Source: Chrysophaeum taylorii (taxonomy: Eukaryota > Sar > Pelagophyceae > Pelagomonadales > Pelagomonadaceae). Taken from it: a stretch of DNA of 58,334 nucleotides. The notes beneath the pieces are model-generated. The model saw only the letters and a program-made list of their open reading frames with translations, had not been told where the DNA came from and did no database searches. Made by a program: the position numbers and the translations under genes. Below, piece by piece: positions 1 through 10,500 of the stretch. Position 1 is the stretch's first letter, and every line of letters begins with the position of its first letter. The DNA is taken from the NCBI GenBank assembly GCA_029834535.1, contig JAQMWT010000474.1, positions 1-58,334 on the forward strand, written 5' to 3'.

Positions 1-746
1 ACAGTGCCGTGTTGACGCCGGCGTGGGGGGCTTATAGGTAATGCGTAGCACGTCGTCCGGGTGGGTCCTCAGGTGGAGTCGTAGACTCAGAAGAGCATAT
101 CCCCGGGGTTTGCCGGATCGACGAGAGCCACGTAGAGACTGGACGTGACAGAAGACGGCTTGGCGAGAGGACGCGACCTCGCGGGGCGTCTGGCCCTGGC
201 TCTTGTTGATCGTTTGGCGTCGGCGGGCCTTAGGGATACAGGTTGGAGGAGCCTCGGTGACAACGACACGATCGATCATGTATCTGGTACCGTTGCAGTG
301 GCCGTGCGACGGGTCGAGGTTGCGAAGACTTTAAGCTCGCGATCAAAGTCAGCATGCCGTGGTTGTCAGGGAGTTCAAAACTCGACTGTAAAGAGCGAGG
401 CGTCGTCTTCCGACCCAACCTAGTCGGCGAAAAGAACTCCGACGCCTCGTCTCCGGGAAAAAAGGCCGCGGTCATGCGCGCGTTGTCAGCATCGACAACA
501 TCGTTTCGACGGGCGTGAGAATGGCGCGCTGAAAGAGCCGCCGCGGGTCGTGGAAATAGTCTGCGAGGTCGCCGTAGACGGCTTGGGAGGATCACTGTCT
601 GGCTCTCGCGCCTACCTGATCCTTACTCTCGCGCCTACCTGATCCTTACTCTCGCGCCTACCTGATCCTTACTCTCGCGCCTACATGATCCTTACCCTAA
701 ATCGAGGGACAAACAGACAGACAAACAAACAAACAAACAAACAAAC
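1..746 (-). mobile_element. Helitron copy A, helicase-side part (interrupted)
   Basis: Remnant of a Helitron whose coding direction is minus. It starts before the window. The minus strand carries decayed pieces of the Helitron Pif1-type helicase: the region around VVDADNARMTAAF, the RNLDPSxGHCNGTR-like segment, and the KSQGQT (motif V) and YVAL (motif VI) region. Frameshifts break all of these. The same DNA recurs at 1101-1780 and, inverted, at 1870-2510, 25040-25640 and 36050-36330. Copy A stops in a CAAA-rich tract at about 715-746 and resumes at 2890-2958, so copies B and C have split it. The helicase assignment rests on several motifs in the right order. Confidence 0.8.
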
Positions 747-1801
747 ACAAGTGCAGGCCAGTAAGTTCACCTAGTCCCAATCTCTAACCCCAGTAAGTTC
801 ACCTGGTCCCAGTCAGTTTCTTGAATTGGCCAGTAAGTTCACCTAGTCCCAATCTCTAACCCCAGTAAGTTCGGCGTAAACCCACTCGTGCTCACACCCC
901 ACTCCTTCGCGCTCGTCGCTCTCGCCTCCGCCAATCTAAGCTGCTTTGATCCGCACGCGCCGCCAACCCTTGAGTTTACTCTAAACCCAGTAAGTTCACC
1001 TGGTCCCAGTAAGTTCACCTGGTCACTCAGTTCACCTAGTCCACCCTCTTCCCAATCTCAAACCCCAGTAAGTTCACCTGGTCCCCCAGTAAGTTCACCT
1101 ACAGTGCGCGTGTAGACGCCGGGAGGGGGCTTATCGGTATTGCGCAGCACGTGTGGAGTAGGGTGGAGTCGTCGACTCAGAAGAGGATATCCTCGGGGTT
1201 GCCGATCGACAGAGAGCCACGTAGAGCTGGACGTGGCAGAAGACGGGCTTGGGCAAGAGGACGCCGACCTCGCGGGGCGTCTGGCCCTGGCTCTTGGTGA
1301 TCGTTTGGCGTCGGCGGGCCTTAAGGGATACAGGTTGGAGGAGCCTCGGTGACAACGACACGATCGATCATGTATCTGGTACCGTTGCAGTGGCCGTGCG
1401 ACGGGTCGAGGTTGCGAAGATTTAAGCTCGCGATCAAAGTCAGCATGCCGTTGGTTGTCAGGGAGTTGAAAACTCGACTGTAAAGAGCGAGGCGTCGTCT
1501 TCCGACCCAACCTAGTCGGCCGAAAAGAACTCCGACGCCTCGTCTCCGGGAAAAAAGGCCGCGGTCATGCGCGCGTTGTCAGCATCGACAACATCGTTTC
1601 GACGGGGCGTGAGAATGGCGCGCTGAAAGAGCCGCCGCGGGTCGTGGAAATAGTCTGCGAGGTCGCCGTAGACGGCTTGGAGGATCACTGTCTGGCTCTC
1701 GCGCCTACCTGATCCTTACTCTCGCGCCCCTGATCCTTACCCTAAATCGAGGGACAAACAGAAAAACAGACAGACAAACATCTGTCGATTAGTAGTTAGG
1801 A
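747..1801 (-). mobile_element. Helitron copy B
   Basis: About 1.05 kb, coding direction minus. Its inferred 5' end, at 1801-1800 read on the minus strand, is TCCTAACTACTAATCGACAG. Its 3' end at 747 reads GCACTTG, followed by T. The minus strand at 1131-1361 still encodes KSQGQTPREVGVLLPKP and PVFCHVQLYVALCR, the C-terminal motifs V and VI of Helitron helicases. The 3' part (747-1100) is a minisatellite built on CCAGTAAGTTCACCT. The copy is non-autonomous: no Rep domain and many frame breaks. It is the left arm of a large palindrome with copy C. Confidence 0.8.
748..1100. repeat. Helitron 3'-region minisatellite
   Basis: Irregular tandem array of CCAGTAAGTTCACCT(A/G)GTCCC units, some followed by AATCTCTAACCC. 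Mirror-image arrays lie at 2510-2885, 25640-25950 and 35690-36045, always at the 3' end of the Helitron copies. It belongs to the element and is not an independent satellite. Confidence 0.85.
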
Positions 1802-1851
1802 AAACAAACAGACACACCTCTGTCGATTAGTAGTTAAGAAGACCTGCTAAG
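1802..1851. other. Spacer at centre of the Helitron palindrome
   Basis: Short loop between arms B and C. At 1819-1838 it holds a second partial copy of the 5' terminus (TCTGTCGATTAGTAGTTAA in the same orientation as the end of B), so more than one break or insertion occurred here. Confidence 0.6.
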
Positions 1852-2889
1852 ACTGTTTGTTGTCCATCGATTTAGGGGTAAGGATCAGGTAGGCGCGAGA
1901 GTAAGGATCAGGTAGGCGCGAGACGCAGACAGTGATCCTCCAAAGCCGTCTACGGCGACCCCGCAGACTTTTTCCCCGACCCGCGGCGGCTCTTCGGCGC
2001 GCCATTCTCACGCCCCGTCCGAAACGATGTTGTCGATGCTGACAACGCGCGCATGACCGCGGCCTTTTTTCCCGGAGACGAGGCGTCGGAGTTTTTCGGC
2101 CGACTAGTTGGGTCGGAAGACGACGCCTCGCTCTTACAGTCGAGTTTTGAACTCCCTGACAACCAACGGCATGCTGACTTTGATCGCGAGCTTGAAGTCT
2201 TCGCAACCTCGACCCGTCGCACGGCCACTGCAACGGTACCAGATACATGATCGATCGTGTCGTTGTCACCGAGGCTCCTCCAACCTGTATCCCGTAAGGC
2301 CCGCCGACGCCGAACGATCACCAAGAGCCAGGGCCAGACGCCCCGCGAGGTCGGCGTCCTCTTTCCCAAGCCCGTCTTCTGCCACGTCCAGCTCTACGTG
2401 GCTCTCTGTCGATCGGCAACCCCGAGGATATCCTCTTCTGAGTCGACGACTCCACCCTACCCCACACGTGCTGCGCAATACCGATAAGCCCCCTCCCGGC
2501 GTCTACACGCGCACTGTAGGTGAACTTACTGGGACCAGGTGAACTTACTGGGGTTTGAGATTGGGACTAGGTGAACTTACTGGGGTTTGAGATTGGGACT
2601 AGGTGAACTTAGTGACCAGGTGAACTTACTGGGACCAAGTGAACTTACTTGGGTTTTTAGAGTGAACGCAAAGGCTAGCGGCGTGTACGGATCAAAGCAG
2701 CTTAGATTGGCGGAGGTGAGAGCGACGAGCTCGAAGGAGAGTGGATGTGAGCACGAGTGGGCTTACGCCGAACTTACTGGGGTTAGAGATTGGGACTAGG
2801 TGAACTTACTGGGACCAGATGAACTTACTGGGGTTAGAGATTGGGACCAGGTGAACTAACTTACTGGCGAACTTACTGGCCTACACTTG
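1852..2889 (+). mobile_element. Helitron copy C (right arm of palindrome, 5'-truncated)
   Basis: Reverse complement of copy B. It lacks the first bases of the 5' end (no ACTAATCGACAG) but keeps the 3' end CACTTG at 2884-2889, followed by T. On the plus strand, 2053-2250 encodes MTAAFFPGDEASEFF and the downstream ELPDN segment. Positions 2257-2487 encode KSQGQTPREVGVLFPKP and LYVALCR. These match the last third of the Helitron helicase. With B it makes an inverted repeat of over 1 kb per arm. Confidence 0.8.
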
Positions 2890-2958
2890 TTAAGACAAAC
2901 AAACAAACAAACAAACAAACAGACAAACATCTGTCGATTAGTAAGTAGTAAGTAAGGA
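2890..2958 (-). mobile_element. Helitron copy A, 5' terminus
   Basis: A CAAA/CAGA tract followed by ACATCTGTCGATTAGTAAGTAG, the 5' end of the family read in reverse. The inferred terminal TC lies at 2958-2957 on the minus strand, preceded by A, as expected for Helitron insertion between A and T. It completes copy A, interrupted at 747. It ends only 36 bp before the next start codon. Confidence 0.7.
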
Positions 2959-2994
2959 TGTCAATACAAAATAGAGCTCTCGGTAGAATCATGC

Positions 2995-4575
2995 ATGCCC
3001 CCTCGCCTCAACAGAAGGCACCAAAACGTTGTTGAAGAACCCATGACCCCCTTATTTATATCTTTGATCGAGAATTCGCCTTTTTTCAAGGACAAGAATA
3101 AGATGGAGCTGGAAGGCGGAATGTTGGTGACGTGGATGAAGTGGAGCGAGGAGGGTGAGTGCTACTACGAGCTGAAGTATAAGAGGGCGTACGACGAGGA
3201 GGCGAAGAGGAAGAAGAAGAAGAGGGTGGATACGTGGCGAGCGACGTTGTTGCACTCGCCGTGGCAGGATACGGAGGACGAGCAGCATCAGCCGGGGGCT
3301 TTGCTGGATCTGGAGCTGTCGCTGGAGACGAGGGGTCTCGAGTGGAGGACGTGCGAGGAGAGCGAGGTGCCGGCGTCTGGTCGAGATTTTTATCGCGATC
3401 AAAAAGTGAAGAAGCGAAAGAGTTCGTCGTCTCCGAAAAATTCGGATAAAAAAAAGAAAAAATGCTGCTACGCGTCGGAGGTGATCGTTGGAAAGTTGTT
3501 GTTGCCGAAAGGTCCCATGTACGAGGCCCTGCGGGAGAAGGGATGGGAATTGCGGCGCGAGAGCCCGGACGACTCGTGGCTGATGGTCGAGAGGACGTAT
3601 TGGGTTAATCGTCGCATCCCGGGGCGGCGGATCGAGAACCGGAACTTTCGGAGAATTGCCGAAGATCCGGAAAAGGGATGGATGGTCTTGCTGTCGAGGG
3701 GCGTGGATATTGATGAAAGCGAGCGCCTCGTGGTCGCGGAGGCGTCGGCGGTCGAAAGGGCGAGGGCCGTCGCCGAATATTTGTTTTGGTGTGGCGGCGG
3801 GAGGGTAAGTGCCGCGGCGGGGGCCGCGGACGTTGTTGCCGAGATGCGATGGCTCTACCCCCCGACCCACGTGCTTTCTGACCGGTTTGCGCGAGCTTTG
3901 GGGGCGGCACGGCTCGAAGACGACGACGACGACGAGTTCGACGAGGCGACGATCGTCGACGACGACGACGATCAAGACCTATCGGTCGAGCTGCTGAGGG
4001 CTGTGTCCGAGCTCCCGAGGGAGGTGAGGCGTAGCGTGACTTTTGGAGCCGCGCACGCGATCGCAGCGGCGGTCGACGAGGCTATCCGCGCGGAAGAGCT
4101 CGAGGCCGAGCTCGCGATCGCGGAGCGACGCGACGCGAATTTCGCTCGGGAATTTGAAATTGCCGACCAGACGCTGGTTGCTCGGGGAGCAGACCAGGAA
4201 AAGTACGAGGCTTGCGTGCGGGAGCGGAGGAAGAATCGAGACGACGCCGAGACCGCCGACGACAGAGAGGACTGCGAGGCGCTTTTGGCGCTCGCCGACC
4301 GAAGGTTAGCCGGCGCCGTCGCCTCTCGCGCTCTCGCGGCAGAAGTTTATGTCGACGCGCGCGACGCTGCCGACCGGTCCAAGGCCGCCAAGGTCGCCGC
4401 CTGTGCGGCGGCGGCGGCGGCGGCGGCACCGGCCATGCGGCGGCGGCACCGTGGGGGGGTGGCGTCGCGCGACAAGAAGCCCGGTGACCCGAAGAGCGCG
4501 CTACGAACCGCGCGCGACCTCGCCGCGTCGCTCCTCCTCCTCCAAACAAGAACAGCTCATCAATCTAATAATTGA
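2995..4575 (+). CDS. Unknown charged protein, 526 aa
   Basis: I do not recognise this protein. It has an N-terminal segment with aromatic residues (MLVTWMKWSEEGECYYELKY), Lys-rich stretches near residues 65-75 and 135-155, an Asp-rich acidic patch at about 305-330 and a long Ala/Glu/Arg-rich helical C-terminal half. No signal peptide or membrane segment is evident. The first ATG (2995) lies 36 bp after a Helitron end, so the promoter or true N-terminus may have been altered; Met codons at 3043 and 3103 are alternatives. A GTAAGT at about 3804 could be a splice donor, but the frame stays open through it. The stop is about 18 bp from the stop of the convergent giant gene. Confidence 0.65.
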   Translation: MPPRLNRRHQNVVEEPMTPLFISLIENSPFFKDKNKMELEGGMLVTWMKWSEEGECYYELKYKRAYDEEAKRKKKKRVDTWRATLLHSPWQDTEDEQHQPGALLDLELSLETRGLEWRTCEESEVPASGRDFYRDQKVKKRKSSSSPKNSDKKKKKCCYASEVIVGKLLLPKGPMYEALREKGWELRRESPDDSWLMVERTYWVNRRIPGRRIENRNFRRIAEDPEKGWMVLLSRGVDIDESERLVVAEASAVERARAVAEYLFWCGGGRVSAAAGAADVVAEMRWLYPPTHVLSDRFARALGAARLEDDDDDEFDEATIVDDDDDQDLSVELLRAVSELPREVRRSVTFGAAHAIAAAVDEAIRAEELEAELAIAERRDANFAREFEIADQTLVARGADQEKYEACVRERRKNRDDAETADDREDCEALLALADRRLAGAVASRALAAEVYVDARDAADRSKAAKVAACAAAAAAAAPAMRRRHRGGVASRDKKPGDPKSALRTARDLAASLLLLQTRTAHQSNN

Positions 4576-4592
4576 ATAATTAGCTTAGATCG

Positions 4593-7500
4593 TCATCCCC
4601 CTACGTCGTCGATGGTGTAGCCCGCCTCGACCTCGGGGTAGGTGGCGTAGACCCAGTGTCGTCTCGAGTCTCGGGCGGTGATGCGCGCGTCGGCGCGTAC
4701 TTCGGCGTTGCAGGGTACCTGGGTGCCGTCGTCGTCAAAGCAGCAGTGGGCGCGGCGCCACCAGAGCGCGGCATCCTCGCAAGCCTCCGACGGAGTCTCG
4801 CACTCCCGGTCGTGGTCGCACGCGACGCAGACGCGATCCCGGCCGCCCGCGCACGGCGATTCCTCGTACTCCATCGGGCCGCAGGCCGTGCACTCCGCGC
4901 AGACCGTGTCCGCCGTCTCCTCGCAGGCGCGAGCGGCGTAGTACGGATACCCGCACTCGCGGCACTGCTGGCACCCGCGGTCGGCTCGGTCGGAACAGGG
5001 CGAGCTCGCGAAGTGGTTGGGAGGGCAAGCTGCTTCGGAGGAGGAGGAGGAGGAGCACGGGCTGCACGCGGCGTCCTCGGTTTCGGTGCACTCGGCGGTG
5101 ACGTAATAACCGTCGGCGCAGGCGCACGCCGGTCCCGACAATTGGAAGGAGACGACCTCGCGCGAGGGGGTACCTCCAACGTCGAAAACCGCGCCAGCCT
5201 CGGCAGAAACAACAACACCGTGTTGTTCCAGAATTGCTGTTGTTTTCTCGGGGAGATCGAAAAAAACGAGGTGTGTTGCCCCTTGGAGAAGGACGTCGCC
5301 CGTAGTGCCGTCCGAGGAGGAGGAGAAGAAGAACAGTTCCGGGACGACCGTTCTCACGGGTTCGTCGTAGAACAAATGCAGCCGGCGCGACGCGTACGTC
5401 GCTCTTTCGAGCACGGGGGGTGTCGTATCGGGAACAACCGACCGCGCGGGCATTGGCTCGCCTTGACCAAAAATGTCGGCGGACGCGACGCGCACCGCGG
5501 GCAGACCAACCATATCGAGGACGGTGCCGGCGTCCATGGCGAGCCAGGCGCGCGTTTCGGCGGCGAGGAGAACCTTGATCGCGTGCCAGTCTTCCTCGCC
5601 GAGCGACACCGATACGGTGGTGGTGTCCGGCGAGAGGGTGGCCAAAGGGTCGACAACCAGGAGGCGGCGGCCGCCGTCGCGGTAGAAGGAGGTGCCGGCC
5701 ATCAGCCGAATACCCTCTACCTTAAAGGTCGAGGCGTCCACCGTTTCGCTAAATTCGAGGTCGAGAACACCAGCGTCCAAGTCGAGGTCGAAGGCGACGA
5801 GGGTCGGCGGCGTGATGTCTGCCGAATAAAAGGTGCACGACAGGGTCGTCGCGACGAGACCGTTTCCCGTCATGTCGGCCAAGGCGCCGCCGAGCGAGAC
5901 GAGGTACGTCGATTCGATCGAGGTCGCGAGCGACGGAAGCGCCTTGATCGCGTCGAGGTCGCCCGCGTCCAAAGCGAGCGTCAACACCGTCCCAGCAGCA
6001 GCAGCGTCGTTCTCCACGTTCAGCAGCAGCAGCCGCGTAGCCTCGCTCGGGGTAACAGCTGCTTCCAAGTCATCATCATTATCTTTGGCCGCGAGAACGA
6101 ATCGCGTCGCGTCGAGCGTCCCGAAGGCGACGGGTTCGGTGAAGTTCGCGGTGATGGTCCCCGCATCCATGTCGATCCAGAAGTGCGTCATTTCGGGTGG
6201 CGTCGAGTCGGGTATATAGCTCGAGGCAGCGAGCGTCTGGCCGTCGAAGATGCGTTCGACGGGGTTTCCCGCGACGTCCTCGGCAGCCGTCGACTCCATC
6301 GCGAGCCGCGTCGCGTCGATGTTTTTCGCGAGTCGCGTCAAGATGTTGATCGCCTCGTAGTCCTCGTTCGACAACGAGATTGCGACGGCGGTCTGCGACG
6401 ACGCCCCCGATGGTAATGGTTCCACTCCTCCTGTGCCGGAGAGACGGTAGCTTTGGCCGCCGACGTTGCGCTCGCGCGGGACGAAGGCGCTCGCGTTGAC
6501 CGAGGCGACCCGGATCGGCTCGTCAAAATACAACGAGAGCGTCCGCGCCTCGAAGTCGGCCTCGAACGACTCGAGCTCGGGGGGCGTCTCGTCGCGGTAA
6601 AAAAAACGAACTTTATGAAGAATTCCCGTCGCGAACGCGTTGGCCGCGGCAGAGCGATCGAGGATCGCGTCTTCGCCAAACCCGAGGTACGTGTCGTTCC
6701 GGGACGTCGCGATCCCGTCCAACTGCTTGAGCTCGACGAGGTCTGCTTTGCCGAGCTTTAAATCGACGGTTTTTGACGCCCCCGGGTTGAGGGGTTTCGT
6801 GGCCTCGGTGAGCGAATACCTCGCCGTCGCCGTCGCGATTGTCGCGTTGTTGTAGACGACGAGCTTCGCGACGGCCGTCTCTCGCGCCCTTACGGGTTCG
6901 TCCGCGTAGAGCACGAGCATCCCCGAATCCATGGACAGCGCGAACGCGAGCAAGGTTGGCGCCGTGACGTCGGGCTGGAACGAAATCGGGTAGACGGCCG
7001 ACAGGTAGGAGGAGGGTGCACCAATCTTGCGCGGCACGCACGGCGTCCCGAGCGTCGAGGCGGCCAAGGTCGCGTCTACGCCCGCGACCACGTTGGTCAA
7101 CCTCGTCGCAATCGGTGCCTCGCCCCTGCCGCCATCGGCCATCTTGAGAGCATCTAGGTCGGAGACGTCCAAAAGGAGCGTAATCGAGGCATCCCCTTGG
7201 TCCGGCGAGTACTTTTCGACCGCGACGACGGTCGCGTTTTCGAGCGCGTACGCGAACGAATCGTCATCGTCAGACGCAGCCAACGCGACCGCGGTCGCGT
7301 TGATCGTCGTCGATCGGATCGGGTGTCGGAAGTCGAGCCGGAGCGTGCCCGCGTCCATGTCGAGCACGAACGAGAGGACGACGGGCCCGAAGGGGAGAGG
7401 CGCGGCGGCGAAACCCGTCGAGACGCCGTCGAGCGAGTCCATCACGTACTCGCCGTGGTCCAATCGCGCGCCGTAGGGACCCGCCCCCGGGACGGCCGGC

Positions 7501-10500
7501 GTTCCGCCGATGACGTCGCTCGCCGCGCCGCCCGCCGGGTGGACGAGCTGAATAACATCGTATGCTACGACCACAGAAGAGAGCGCGGCGCGTTCTGCGG
7601 CGGTCGTCGCGACGACCGTCAGCTGATATGGCGCGTCGTCGCCGGTTAAAGCGCGCGTCAAGTTGAGCCGCGTCGTCGTCGTCGCGTTCTCCTCGCCGCC
7701 GCCGCCGCCGACCAGGAGGAGCGCCGAGGCGTTGAAGGTGGCGTCGTCGATCGGCTCGTCAAAGTAGAATTCGAGGATATCGGGGTTGGCGTCGAAACTC
7801 AGGAGCCGCGGGCCCGTAGTATCGGGGACAACTCTGTCGAGTCGCCTCGCGACACTCTTCGCCGGATTCGCCGGCTCTGGATACGCGAGATCGCGCACGT
7901 AGTCCTTTTTCGCGTCGACGTAGGTCGTGTTGACGTCGATGCCCCTCGCGTCCGCGGTGGTGAGAGCCAGCAGCGTCTTGAGTCTCGCGAGATCCTCGCG
8001 GAGCCGTAGGAAAAGCGACCGCGTCCCGGTCGTCGTCGTCCCGGTCGTCCCGGTGGCCGACAACCGCAGCGACAGCAGCGGCGTCGAGGTGGGCGTCGAG
8101 GTTGGGAGCACCAGCACGGTCGTGCTGTTGCTGTTGTTCGGAACGGAGGTCGTCGGTGATCCCGACGGCTCGTGTTCATCCATCGACTCAACGACGTTGT
8201 TGTTGTTGTTGTTGTTTCGTAGGTAGACGCGCGTCGCGTTCCACGAGCGGGGGTCGACCGGTTCGGAGAAGTTCATGATCATGTATCCCTTGTCCAAATT
8301 CAGCTCGACGGCCTCGAGCGAGGGCCTCGTCGTGTCCTTGACGAAGGCTCCGACGGCGAGGGTACCGGGGACGCACTGGTTCGGCGGTCTCGCGGTATCC
8401 GAGGCCAGGGTCTCGTCGAAAGAAGCGAAAGCGCCCGCCCTGATGGCGCGCACGTTGTCCAAGTCGTTGGCCCCCAAAACCACGCGCACGTAGGAGCACG
8501 CGTGGCTCCAGTTGCCGCGCGCGTCGTCGCAGGTCGCGCGGAGACCCACGTGGTCTTCGTCGGCGGCGGCGTTTTGGAGACGAACAACAGAGGTCTCCTC
8601 CTCCTCCTCCTCCGAATAATCCTCGGCGACGAGAAGCTTCAAGGCGGTGACGTTGATGGTTTTGTCGACGACGGGCTCGGAAAAGTTCAAGCTCACGACG
8701 CCCGAGTTTAGGTTTAGGGCGTACGATTCGACCCTCGGCGCGGTGGCGTCGCGCACGAATTCGCCCAGTGCCACGGCGCGGTCTCGGGAAGTCGCGACGA
8801 CGCTCGTCGGGTCGCCGAGCAGGGACGTGTCCGACGGCGAATTCCCGAAAGCCGCCGTCACCGCCGCGTAGGTGGTGCTCGCCGCCTTGGCGAGCAAACC
8901 GGCAGCGCGCTGCAGGGCCCACGCGTCAGAGGTCGAGAGCGCAACGCGAACCGTGCGGCGGTCGGCGCTCGCGAGCGACGCGCCTCGGGCGTCGAGGAGC
9001 TGCGTCGCAAAGAGGCGCGCGTCCGCGTCGCCGAGGACGGCCGCGTCCACGGGAACCGAAGACCCCGAGAGCATCACGGCGGCGGCCGACGCGGCATTTT
9101 CGCCCGTCGCCGACAGCAACGTGACGGCCGTAGGGTCCAGCAGCAGCCTCGTCGTCGTCGTCGTCGTCGTCGCGTTCCGAGGAGCCGTTGAAATGAAATC
9201 GGTGAACGAGAGCGCGAGAAGGTGCGAATCCATATCGAGGGCGAAGGTCTCGAGGCGCGGGCCGACCTCGACGGCGCGCGCGCCGCCCGTGTTGGGGTAG
9301 TCGTTTCGCGCGTCTACGACGTCGCCGGCGACGGCGTTTGGGTCCGCGAGCGCGGCGTCCCGGGCGGCGAACGGCCCCAGCGAGAGCCGGGCCGTGTCCT
9401 GCGACTGCAGCGACCCCAGGGACTGCGCCTCCTCGTAGGCGTCGCTGAGTTGGAGCGCGACGGTTGTCGAGTAGGGCGCGTTGGGGTCGGCGGGGTCGGG
9501 AGCGTCGGCGTCGATTCCGGGCTCCAAGACGTTGACGCCCAGGCCGTCGAGGGCGAGGGCCGTCGCTTCCTCGTAGGTCGCCGCCGGTTGCAAGACCCAC
9601 TGGGACAGGTTGACGCGTTCGTGATCGACGGGCTCGTCGAAGAGAGCGTACAATATCTTCCTCGTCTCGGATATTTTCGTCACCGCGAGGAGGTTGGGCC
9701 GCGTCGCGTCCGGCGTAAAGGTTTCCGCGGGCCCCGAGCCCGTAAACTCCTCGACCGCCTCGGCAGCGTTCCCGAAGACGTCCGAAAACGCGCCCGCGCG
9801 GAGCGAGACGTAGGCGGAGGACGCCGCGAGGGCCAAGCCCACGCCGCTCAGGGCCTTTACGGCGTCCAAGTCGTCCCGTCCGAGCGCTATCGCGATCGTC
9901 GTCGCGTTTCTTTCGTTCGCTTTTCGGACCGCGGTGCCCCTCTCGGCCTTGAAAGTGCGCGTCGCGACGCCGTCGTTGAACCGCGCCGACTGGAGCGTGA
10001 CGGCATCGACGTCGACGGACTTCGCGTCGATTATTTCGTCGGCGGTGAGCTTTAGGACGCCGGCGTTCAGGTCGAGCGCGATCGCTACGAGCTCTGGCGG
10101 CGTGACGTCGGCAACGATCTCCGCGGCTTGAATGCCGTACTCGACGTCCACCGACAGCGCCGCGTTCGGCGGGTCGGCCGCGTCGTACGCGAGCCGAGAC
10201 CCAAAGAACAAATAACACCTCGCGACGTCCGCGCAGATGCCGCCCTTGGCGGCGGACGAAGCGATCGCCCGCGAGTCGGCGTCGCACAGCTCGATCGTCG
10301 CGGATTCGTCGAAAAAAGCAAAACTGCCGAAAGTTTTTGTGGTGGAAGAACATGCGAGGGCGTAGGTTGCGGCGGCGCTGGTCTGATCGTCTGCGAGCGA
10401 GACGGCGACCTCGAGCGGACGGACGTTCGAGGTGTTGACGGGCTCGTCGAACGTCAAAAGAATGGCCCCGGCATCCATGTCGAGCACGAACTTTTCCAGA

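Noticed and set aside
748..1100. CRISPR-like or satellite array of CCAGTAAGTTCACCT
   Set aside because: Spacing is irregular, there are no unique spacers, and the array always sits at the 3' end of the Helitron copies in a eukaryotic context.
2250..2520. A host gene encoding KSQGQT...YVALCR (intact small helicase)
   Set aside because: The motif recurs in several repeat copies with frame breaks; it is transposon debris.
3800..3815. Intron in the 526-aa gene at GTAAGT
   Set aside because: The reading frame stays open through it and no matching acceptor with a change in coding quality is apparent; other genes here are intronless.
4656..6416. 586-aa plus frame inside the giant gene
   Set aside because: Antisense shadow with Arg/Gly/Val bias and no motif.
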